A DNA stretch of 64,000 nucleotides from Spisula solida (taxonomy: Eukaryota > Mollusca > Bivalvia > Venerida > Mactridae), in contig OX365956.1 in the NCBI GenBank assembly GCA_947247005.1, forward strand, positions 12,296,089 to 12,360,088, given 5' to 3'. The translations under genes and the position numbers were made by a program. The notes beneath the pieces were generated by a model that was not told the origin of the DNA, did not search any database, and was given only the letters and a program-made list of their open reading frames with translations. This document shows positions 63,101-64,000 of this stretch, in pieces (position 1 is the stretch's first letter; each line of letters begins with the position of its first letter).

Positions 63101-63862
63101 CAATGCATGACAATGTTATGGTCCAGACAAGCTCAATTTGACCTTTGACCTCCAACTGTGACCTTGACCTTTGAGATAGGAACGTGGGGGATGGGCGTGG
63201 CACTCCTCCTCATGGAGGTGAACATTCATGCCAAATATAAGGAAGATTGGTCAAAACATGACAAAGTTATGGTCCGGACAAAATTGGACGGACGGACGCA
63301 CGCACGCACATACAACAAAAGTGGCGACTAAGTCCTGCTCACCGCAAGCGGGCTCGACAAAAATCATCTCTTTTAGCTGTTTTAACAAAGGACCACCCAA
63401 GGAACATTCTTCTGAAGTTTGGTTGAAATTGGCCAAGTGGTTTAGGAGAAGAAGTTGTTTGAATGAATTGTTGACGGACACACACACCAACGGATGATCA
63501 CAAAAGCTCACCCTGTCACTACGACAGGAGAACTAAAAAGATAAACAAGTACTTGATAGAACCCTTGCTAATCTGTGAGTGAAAATAGAGTAACAAGGGC
63601 AGATAACTCATAAATACAGGTCACAGGGTTACCAACCTGGACTCCCCTTGTGATGGTTAATAACTATGTTGAGTTTCAGGAGGAAACCTTTGATAGTCAT
63701 TGAGATATTGACATTTTATGATACAGTAAGTTATGTAGCTGTGATACAGTTTTTTTAAAGTACATAAAATCGATATCAAATACTTACATGTATTTGGAAG
63801 CAATGCACTTGTCCATCAAGAAATTGGATGCGGATACTAACATGTTTTCCTTTCTTATCCAT
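11195..63862 (-). CDS. FERM-domain protein, FARP/FRMD7-like, nine coding exons (whole gene span)
   Basis: Join on the minus strand: 63862-63788, 53098-52994, 51500-51382, 44121-44024, 41903-41774, 36340-36253, 32956-32801, 27718-27558, 15173-11195. The total is 4,911 nt, giving 1,636 residues plus TAA. All introns are GT-AG and every junction keeps frame. Residues about 8-295 form a three-lobed FERM domain: F1 has [15 protein letters not shown]2 has [15 protein letters not shown] and [12 protein letters not shown]3 has [12 protein letters not shown] and [25 protein letters not shown] followed by SGR opens a FERM-adjacent region. These signatures match the FARP1/FARP2/FRMD7 group better than the 4.1, EPB41L5 or PTPN3/4 groups. 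Family knowledge: FERM proteins link membrane proteins and phosphoinositides to the cortical cytoskeleton; FARPs add a RhoGEF (DH-PH) module, which is absent here. The C-terminal 1,325 residues are acidic and Ser-rich with no fold I recognise. Exact orthology is uncertain. Confidence 0.88.
15637..15907. mobile_element. CAGGGG-family TIR element, subtype 2, nested in a Tigger-like element
   Basis: Begins CAGGGGTTCTACAGGGG and ends ATAATAGGACCCCTG, 271 bp, with a perfect 6-bp duplication TTTCAC on both sides (15631-15636 and 15908-15913). It interrupts the CAGTCAACTCTCG element at 15585-17386. The short ORF inside has no recognisable product. Confidence 0.8.
16109..16910. mobile_element. Tigger/pogo-like TIR element (CAGTAGAACTTCG), nested
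   Basis: Inverted ends CAGTAGAACTTCGATGCCTC and GAGGCATCGAAGTTCTACTG pair over 20 bp; left flank TA, right flank TG (probably a mutated TA). Subterminal direct copies of GTTCGAGGCATCTA. 802 bp with no transposase frame, hence a non-autonomous derivative. Confidence 0.8.
18020..18185. repeat. 45-bp tandem array
   Basis: Four units of ACACAGGAGACTGGAAACAT plus TCTAGTCCAGCAACATTCTACAATG-type sequence, period 45. It keeps an 86-codon plus frame open by period alone. Confidence 0.9.
18653..19525. repeat. 29-bp tandem array
   Basis: About 30 units of CCCCTCACTGGAACAACAAA plus CTTGTCCAC, alternating CTTGTCC and CATGTCC variants; some units have ACTACTTACATG. The unit has no stop in any plus frame and 29 is not a multiple of three, so all three plus frames are open for over 250 codons and encode the same 29-residue cycle. 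Confidence 0.96.
19610..20160. repeat. 52/42-bp higher-order tandem array
   Basis: CCAACAATTACCCAGACAGA then TCACTGGTACATTC is common to all units; it is followed by either TGTAGAGGTTTCAATGTA (52-bp unit) or AGAACTCA (42-bp unit). The two types alternate at first, then the 52-bp type dominates. Confidence 0.9.
20279..20760. mobile_element. TIR element with AAACCACTAAAT ends
   Basis: Left TTGGTTATAAACCACTAAAT and right ATTTAGTGGTTTGTGACCTA form imperfect inverted ends. Its left 130 bp align with 607-735 (shared CGGACCAAAATC, GATACACT, AAGTAGT), which shows that the family is dispersed. About 480 bp, no coding frame. Confidence 0.6.
21521..21590. mobile_element. Solo end of the CTGTAAAATCATT element
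   Basis: CCACGAAATGGTGGTTTTCA followed by AAAATGATTTTACAG matches one terminus of the element at 38658-39562. The other end was not found, so this is a truncated copy. Confidence 0.55.
21692..22672. repeat. 17-bp tandem array
   Basis: Roughly 58 units of TAATACACTGTCTACTC, with variants ending CTA, TTA or CAACTC. Longer flanking repeats (AGAATATGGTCAAGGCAGAC with CATTCCATCTAATACAC) occur on both sides at 21620-21690 and 22673-22860. Confidence 0.96.
23036..23686. mobile_element. Tigger/pogo-like TIR element (CAGTCAACTCTCG), uninterrupted copy
   Basis: Left CAGTCAACTCTCGTTATCTC, right GAGATAACGAGAGTTGACTG, exact inverted repeats with TA at 23034-23035 and 23687-23688. Multiple CTTCGACATAACG subterminal repeats occur inside. 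651 bp. The 123-residue minus-strand frame is not transposase-like, so this is a non-autonomous copy. Confidence 0.85.
23996..26098. repeat. 42-bp tandem array, about 50 units
   Basis: Units of TACCAGCATTACAATATCAG plus CCCTAAATCCTTTATCTTAACG. Variants (CTCTTAAT, AAGGAACC, TTCATCTCAACG, AAAATTTCAGCCGT) recur in blocks, e.g. near 25340 and 25540, showing multi-unit duplication. The longest array in the window, about 2.1 kb. Confidence 0.96.
26100..27115. other. Intron 8 sequence, no gene seen
   Basis: AT-rich intronic DNA between the 42-bp array and the TIR element beside exon 8. A 62-codon plus frame at 26262 lacks splice support or recognisable residues. Confidence 0.5.
27116..27534. mobile_element. 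TIR element with CAGGGTTCCCAC-type ends next to exon 8
   Basis: Left end CAGGGTCCCCAC, right end GTGGGAACCCTG; 5-bp flanking repeat ATAAA. The phrase TTCCCTGACTTT recurs inside both ends. 419 bp; no coding capacity. A related fragment is at 44540-44885. Confidence 0.75.
27558..27718 (-). CDS. FERM gene exon 8 (end of F3 and start of FERM-adjacent region)
   Basis: Acceptor TTATTTCAG, donor AG|GTTAGT, 161 nt. It encodes [20 protein letters not shown], then [13 protein letters not shown], the C-terminal helix of F3 (FARP: FWKICVEHHAFFRL), then a basic linker and VVSRGSSF plus two bases of Arg. The (S/K)RGSSFR motif opens the FERM-adjacent domain. The frame stays open past the donor into a TIR transposon whose end lies only 23 bp from the exon. 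Confidence 0.94.
28507..32503. other. Region bounded by a 26-bp inverted repeat, intron 7
   Basis: TGGGCTATTTTCAAAAAAAT at 28507 and its inverse ending at 32503 pair over 25 of 26 bases. Between them the phrase (G)TKWCACTCCTGAC occurs about six times, one inverted (29053, 29393, 31393 inverted, 31750, 31917, 32309). AT-rich, no exon found. It may be one large decayed element or two inverted copies of one. Confidence 0.4.
32801..32956 (-). CDS. FERM gene exon 7 (F3 lobe)
   Basis: Acceptor GTTTTTCAG, donor TAT|GTAAGT, 156 nt, phase 0. It encodes 52 residues including [33 protein letters not shown] and [10 protein letters not shown]. This is the PTB/PH-like F3 lobe with the basic FKRKR strand typical of FARP, FRMD7 and related proteins. 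A 53-bp tandem array begins about 46 bp upstream of the acceptor. Confidence 0.94.
33003..33745. repeat. 53-bp tandem array upstream of exon 7
   Basis: About 14 units of GTCACAATAACCTTAACATT plus TCACTTAAGGTGGGTTCACA plus CTATGATGTCAAC, with small indels. It begins about 46 bp upstream of the exon 7 acceptor. Confidence 0.93.
33936..34815. mobile_element. mariner-like TIR element in intron 6
   Basis: GAGGGGTGATCAACAAATAT at the left and ATTTGTTGATCACCCCTC at the right form inverted ends of at least 18 bp. The sequence resembles the (C)ACGAGGGG-GATCAA type of mariner termini, and TA dinucleotides adjoin both ends. 880 bp, no open transposase frame. Confidence 0.75.
35390..36240. repeat. Dispersed bivalve repeat (GACCTAGTTTTTGACC type), intron 6
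   Basis: Starts near GCCCCCGGTGGAAGCC and continues with GACCTAGCTTTTGACCCC, TTGTTGAGATGATCATTGTG and ATAAAGATTAGGTCAAAATT phrases. Split by the element at 35808-36154. Confidence 0.75.
35808..36154. mobile_element. Short element with CATACATGC ends inside a dispersed repeat
   Basis: Ends CATACATGC and GCATGTATG; perfect 6-bp flanking repeat CTTCTA (35802-35807, 36155-36160). It splits the bivalve repeat phrase GTGACTTCTA...GTGCCTACGCAA, which is continuous elsewhere in the window. The interior has at least five CTCCTGCAT phrases. 347 bp; the 79-residue plus-strand frame is not recognisable. Confidence 0.65.
36253..36340 (-). CDS. FERM gene exon 6 (F2/F3 linker)
   Basis: Acceptor CTCTTACAG, donor AAG|GTAACT, 88 nt, too short for ORF searches. 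The first base completes Val; then [20 protein letters not shown] and YGIRMVPAK. It matches the G(Q/R)(T/S)PAESD..LL(D/E)IARKLEMYGIR..PA segment of FARP/FRMD7 almost residue for residue. Confidence 0.93.
37056..38559. mobile_element. Tigger/pogo-like TIR element (CAGTCTAACTTG) with a nested dispersed repeat
   Basis: Left end CAGTCTAACTTGTATTAAGC, right end ending CTAGTACAAGTTAGACTG; left flank TA, right flank CA. Subterminal CGCTTAATACAA-like motifs recur at 38380-38460. The centre (about 37380-38170) is an unrelated bivalve-type repeat of three units of about 180 bp. 1,504 bp in all. Confidence 0.7.
37380..38170. repeat. Dispersed repeat, three units of about 180 bp
   Basis: Units contain GTCAAGGTGAAGGTCAAAAT, GGCGTGTGGAGAGTGTTCAT, ACAACATCCATGCAAGTA and GAAGAAACGGTCAATTTGGG. 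Ends GGACGGACAGG ... TATCGATAGGGGGGCATAAA. Inserted in 37056-38559. Confidence 0.75.
38580..40460. repeat. Dispersed repeat family R1, copy 2 (filled site)
   Basis: CTAGAATTATCACTGTCGTG then GTGGTAGCATG open this copy; it is interrupted at GAAGTATA by 38658-39562 and resumes TAGTGGGGTTGCATAATTAT. It ends in GGACGGACAGACGGACGGAC at 40410-40430. Confidence 0.8.
38658..39562. mobile_element. TA-targeting TIR element (CTGTAAAATCATT), with empty-site evidence
   Basis: Left end CTGTAAAATCATTTAATTTC, right end ATTAATGATTTTACAG, flanked by TA. Ends are rich in CACGAAAT/ATTTCGTGG motifs. It interrupts a dispersed repeat whose homologous copy at about 7420-7440 is uninterrupted and has a single TA at the same position. 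905 bp, no transposase. A lone right end of the same family is at 21521-21590. Confidence 0.85.
40490..41580. repeat. Dispersed bivalve repeat, intron 5
   Basis: Several diverged tandem units of GACCTAGTTTTTGACCCCGG, TTTTGTTGAGATGATCATTG and ACCAAGTTTCATAAAGATTA; ends TATAGCCCCCATATACTTTG. No exon. Confidence 0.8.
41672..41793. repeat. 61-bp tandem duplication across the exon 5 donor
   Basis: Copy A (41672-41732) and copy B (41733-41793) share AAACATTAGTTT, TAAATATAGATGAATTTC, TTGAACTTACACATGTTGCT. Copy B contains the last 20 bases of exon 5 and its GTAAGT donor; copy A is an intronic duplicate with an intact GTAAGT. Confidence 0.9.
41774..41903 (-). CDS. FERM gene exon 5 (F2 lobe)
   Basis: Acceptor TTGTTGCAG, donor CATGT|GTAAGT, 130 nt. 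With the previous base it encodes [20 protein letters not shown] and continues [31 protein letters not shown]7 relatives have SE(I/L)GD(F/Y)...YLP.Q..LE.KI.EFH..H at the same place. The last 20 bases and the donor are duplicated 61 bp further into the intron (41672-41732 against 41733-41793). Confidence 0.92.
42620..43260. repeat. Dispersed repeat, three diverged copies, intron 4
   Basis: GACTCCCCTTGTGATGGTGA, ATAACTATGTTGAGTTTCAA and GGGCAGATAACTCAT phrases occur near 42640, 42850 and 43180, and again at 63590-63700. Non-coding. Confidence 0.7.
43419..43925. repeat. 30-31 bp tandem array downstream of exon 4
   Basis: About 16 units of TACTGGGACTTGACACTACC plus CTGTATGACC or CTGTATGATCG. Lies about 100 bp past the exon 4 donor. 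Confidence 0.94.
44024..44121 (-). CDS. FERM gene exon 4 (F2 lobe)
   Basis: Acceptor TGTTTTCAG, donor CAAG|GTAAGT, 98 nt. The first base completes Arg of ELTR; then come [16 protein letters not shown] and [16 protein letters not shown]. This is the F2 helix pair, LFALQ(I/V)KQDL...C.D..ALL.S.I.Q in FARP proteins. No long open frame shows this exon; it is found by splice sites and homology. The exon is flanked by a 19-bp array starting about 20 bp upstream of the acceptor and a 30-31 bp array about 100 bp downstream of the donor. Confidence 0.92.
44140..44520. repeat. 19-bp tandem array upstream of exon 4
   Basis: About 20 units of TACACATGATTAACATAAG (variants ATATAAG, ACACCAG). Starts about 20 bp upstream of the exon 4 acceptor, so it occupies the usual branch-point zone. 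Confidence 0.94.
44540..44885. mobile_element. Fragment related to the CAGGGTTCCCAC element
   Basis: Shares TTCCCTGACCA, CAGTTTTCCCTGACTTTT and GATTCCCTGACTAA phrases and the order of the interior with 27116-27534, but lacks clean termini. A second partial copy of its right part follows at about 44970-45070. The 115-residue minus-strand frame crossing it is not credible as a gene. Confidence 0.55.
44886..45560. repeat. Dispersed repeat with tandem duplications and GAC-rich tail
   Basis: AAGTCCCCTACCGGTTTTAA, GTTGCCATAGCAACCACAAT and CATCCACATA-like phrases recur at about 44900, 45080 and 45290. Ends in a GGACGGACGGACTGACTGAC microsatellite (45435-45510). Confidence 0.8.
45885..46031. mobile_element. 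Diverged copy of the TTAGAATATAAC element
   Basis: Aligns throughout with 61991-62144 (TTTTGATTGGCCGATGGAA, GATTAAATTTTCATTTAACC, TCATTGGCTCATAATGTAGG). The left end is degraded. Confidence 0.5.
46470..46566. repeat. Short degenerate tandem repeat
   Basis: Four to five copies of CTCCTAACATTATG with length variation. Confidence 0.7.
47051..47683. mobile_element. CAGGGG-family TIR element, subtype 2, itself interrupted
   Basis: Begins CAGGGGTTCTACTGGGG and ends ATATTAGGACCCCTG, flanked by AATCTA and AATCAA (5 of 6 match). Total 633 bp; removing the 362-bp insertion at 47119-47480 leaves 271 bp, the same length as the copy at 15637-15907. It is inserted in an eroded CAGTAG element (46926-47732). 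Confidence 0.8.
47119..47480. mobile_element. Innermost TIR element of the triple nest
   Basis: Terminal inverted repeats GGGAGGTTGCGA and TCGCAACCTCTC (11 of 12 pair), flanked by TTA and TAA; subterminal DNA is rich in ACGTGTACGTG-type motifs. 362 bp, no credible product although open frames cross it on both strands. Superfamily unassigned; the target site suggests a TA or TWA preference. Confidence 0.7.
47740..49260. repeat. Mixed dispersed repeats, intron 3
   Basis: GACCTAGATTTTACAGAGAT-type phrases (47770-48060), then a second family with AAATGACATAGTTATGG and CCAAGTGTGACCTTAACC phrases (48700-49200), ending TATATAGCCCC and a run of 15 C (about 49218-49232). Between them, 48338-48690 is non-repetitive with two overlapping plus-strand frames (69 and 70 codons) that I could not assign. 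Confidence 0.6.
49430..50340. repeat. Dispersed repeat family R1, copy 3
   Basis: AACTAGAACTGTCACTGACG, then CATGGTAGCATGC and AGTAGGGTTGCATAATTATC. Aligns with copies at 7330 and 38580; no insertion at the TA site. Confidence 0.75.
50380..51000. repeat. Dispersed bivalve repeat (GACCTAGTTTTTGACC type), intron 3
   Basis: Opens AAGAGGGCCAAAAGGGCCCT and AGGTCGCTCAC, followed by several GACCTTGTTACCTAGTTTTT units. No exon. Confidence 0.75.
51011..51263. mobile_element. Short TIR element of the CAGGGG family (copy 2, intron 3)
   Basis: Begins CAGGGGTGTTAAC and ends AAAATTGACACCCCTG, 253 bp, flanked by ATATAA and ATACAA (5 of 6 bases match as a target duplication). Same interior as 129-367. It sits 118 bp past the donor of FERM exon 3. 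Confidence 0.8.
51382..51500 (-). CDS. FERM gene exon 3 (F1/F2 junction)
   Basis: Acceptor GATGTTTAG, donor AG|GTTTGT, 119 nt. It encodes [17 protein letters not shown], then [20 protein letters not shown] and the first two bases of an Arg codon. WLD, VKFY..DP and the ELTR junction are hallmarks of FERM domains. The reading frame runs on past the donor into intron for 24 codons, so a frame-only prediction would overextend this exon. A short CAGGGG transposon (51011-51263) lies 118 bp inside the following intron. Confidence 0.92.
51641..52858. repeat. 35/40-bp tandem array between exons 2 and 3
   Basis: About 33 units of GACCAACAGTCTGCATGACT plus GACCAAGTGACGACG, alternating with a longer form having GTACAAGATGACG. 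Several minus-strand frames of 96-284 codons ([13 protein letters not shown] cycles) are array artefacts; the array fills most of the 1,493-bp intron 2. Confidence 0.95.
52994..53098 (-). CDS. FERM gene exon 2 (F1 lobe)
   Basis: Acceptor CTATTTCAG, donor AAG|GTAATT, 105 nt, phase 0 at both ends. It encodes 35 residues beginning [18 protein letters not shown] and including [11 protein letters not shown], the conserved F1 pattern in which most relatives have DYFGLEF; here the Gly is Asp. The exon sits between two tandem arrays (51641-52858 and 53148-53605). Confidence 0.9.
53148..53605. repeat. 41-bp tandem array upstream of exon 2
   Basis: Eleven units of TCCAGTTATGGGAACACTTC plus TGGTCATGGCYGATCTGTACA, period 41 (53151 to 53192). 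Begins about 50 bp upstream of the exon 2 acceptor. Plus-strand frames across it are artefacts. Confidence 0.95.
53750..54510. repeat. Dispersed bivalve repeat, intron 1
   Basis: CGCCTGTCGTAGTAGCGGAT, then four diverged units with GTGACCTAGATTTTGACCCC and CATAAAGATAAGGCCAAAAT. No gene. Confidence 0.75.
54515..55424. repeat. 41-bp tandem array, left part
   Basis: About 22 units of GCATATAAATAGACTATATG plus AACCAAACCCAAACTTTGTGA, period 41 (54746 to 54787). Interrupted by the element at 55425-56043. Confidence 0.95.
55425..56043. mobile_element. TIR element inserted in a 41-bp tandem array
   Basis: Ends CCTTTCCGCTACCA and TGGTAGCGGAAAGG are exact inverted repeats. The flanks are both parts of the same array unit, so the array was split at one unit; AT flanks each side. 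The interior is GC-richer than the surroundings, has a T run of about 29 bases near 55640-55667 and a 142-residue minus-strand frame of unknown meaning. Confidence 0.75.
56044..56262. repeat. 41-bp tandem array, right part
   Basis: Continuation of the same unit after the insertion (GAGCCAATCTTAAACTTTGT and similar), about five units, more diverged at the end. Confidence 0.92.
56263..56935. other. Intron 1, no gene seen
   Basis: AT-rich intronic DNA with no splice-supported frame; a small R1-like fragment (CTAGAACTATCACTGGATTG) is at 56698. Confidence 0.5.
56936..59162. repeat. 57-bp tandem array, about 39 units
   Basis: Units of GGCTAGCCATTCACTCAGTC plus TAGAGCGACCACAATGAGTG plus TAACAGACATATCACAA. 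The left third has CGTTCTGGAGCGGCC variants; the right two thirds are more uniform, suggesting expansion from the right. Short open frames occur only where GCTAGCC is GCGAGCC, which removes the in-frame TAG. Confidence 0.96.
59163..60640. other. Intron 1, mostly unclassified
   Basis: About 1.5 kb with no array. An 81-codon plus frame at 60162 and a 93-codon minus frame at 60225 overlap and look accidental; no splice-supported exon found. Confidence 0.45.
60650..61920. repeat. Bivalve repeat with five to six units of about 145 bp
   Basis: Each unit has TTTGACCTAGTTTTTGACCC, CACATGACCCAACTTCGAAC, ATGAAGATTGAAGCAAAAAT and GGCCTCTAGAGTGTTAACAA. Ends GGACGGACGACGGAC and TGCCACTTTGTGGCAGGTGA (a small hairpin). 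Confidence 0.85.
61991..62144. mobile_element. Palindromic short TIR element (TTAGAATATAAC)
   Basis: Begins TTAGAATATAAC and ends GTTATATTCTAA; inner ends also pair (GATTGGC / GCCAAT). 154 bp. A diverged copy at about 45885-46031 shares TTTTAATGATTAAATTTTCA and ACCGCCAAAAT. Non-coding. Confidence 0.6.
62180..63540. repeat. Bivalve repeat with six units of about 150 bp
   Basis: Each unit has GACCTTTGAGATAGGAACCT, CCTCATGGAGGTTAACATTC, CAAATATAAGAAAGATTGGT and CAAAGTTATGGTCCGGACAA. Ends GGACGGACGGACGCACGCAC near 63290. Two opposing frames near the end (89 and 86 codons) are incidental. Confidence 0.85.
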
Positions 63863-63952
63863 TTCTGACTATGAGATCTGGGCCCTTGGCCCCTTTTATA
63901 AACAGTCAGAGTTTCTCAATATCATCATTTATATACAAACATCACATGATTT
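63788..63952 (-). CDS. FERM gene coding exon 1 with 5' UTR (coding part 63862-63788)
   Basis: The exon begins after a clear acceptor (pyrimidine tract ending in TTTTCAG, 63953-63955) and ends at a GTAAGTA donor. The chosen ATG is at 63862-63860: the context is GAAATGG (G at -3 and +4), and an in-frame TAG lies three codons upstream, so the protein cannot start earlier in this exon. It encodes 25 residues beginning [17 protein letters not shown], the first beta strands of FERM lobe F1. The preceding 90 nt are untranslated and carry three short upstream ORFs. The acceptor means at least one more non-coding exon and the promoter lie to the right of the window. Confidence 0.85.
63863..63952 (-). 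promoter_or_regulatory. 5' UTR leader with three short upstream ORFs
   Basis: Between the splice acceptor and the main ATG are three uORF starts on the minus strand: a minimal ATG-TGA start-stop, an ATG followed by four sense codons and TGA, and an ATG-ATG that runs nine more codons to TAA. None overlaps the main start. Upstream ORFs of this kind commonly lower translation of the main frame; that effect is inferred here. Confidence 0.55.
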
Positions 63953-64000
63953 CTGAAAATAGAAAAGCAAAATATTTTAAATAAACATATTGTACCAGAT

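Overview
This is a window of animal nuclear DNA, most likely from a bivalve mollusc. It is AT-rich, it has one intron-rich gene with GT-AG splice sites, and it is packed with diverged dispersed repeats built on GACCTAGTTTTTGACCC-like phrases that often end in GGACGGACGGACGG runs, which I associate with bivalve genomes. The species cannot be read from the sequence.

One gene dominates. It lies on the minus strand and covers about 52.7 kb (63952 to 11195). Nine coding exons join without a phase conflict into a predicted 1,636-residue protein. Exons 1-8 encode a FERM domain plus the start of a FERM-adjacent region, closest by eye to the FARP/FRMD7 group. Exon 9 is one 3,979-base exon encoding about 1,325 residues of Ser/Asp/Glu-rich, probably disordered sequence, and it ends in a stop. 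There is no DH or PH domain, so the architecture is FRMD7-like rather than FARP-like. A 5' untranslated leader with short upstream ORFs precedes the ATG, and its own splice acceptor is visible 48 bases from the right edge of the window. The promoter is therefore outside.

Layout: 1-11194 is the 3' flank of the gene, with a possible exon of a neighbouring minus-strand gene (1396-1604), a possible plus-strand initiator exon (9358-9514), several tandem arrays, a palindromic satellite and a hammerhead-ribozyme-like motif. 11195-15173 is exon 9. 15174-27557 (intron 8) holds nested TIR transposons and large arrays with units of 45, 29, 52, 17 and 42 bp. 27558-44121 holds exons 8 to 4 with introns full of TIR elements. 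44122-53098 holds exons 3 and 2 and a triple-nested transposon. 53099-63787 (intron 1) holds arrays with units of 41, 41 and 57 bp and long bivalve-type repeats.

Nearly all other open reading frames here are artefacts of tandem arrays whose unit lacks stop codons. The most informative non-genic signals are (i) transposons nested two and three deep, with measurable target-site duplications; (ii) a family of short CAGGGG...CCCCTG elements with 6-bp target duplications; (iii) an empty-site/filled-site pair for a TA-targeting element; and (iv) minisatellite arrays placed within 20-60 bp of several splice acceptors of the FERM gene. All family calls are from reading by eye; no database search was possible.
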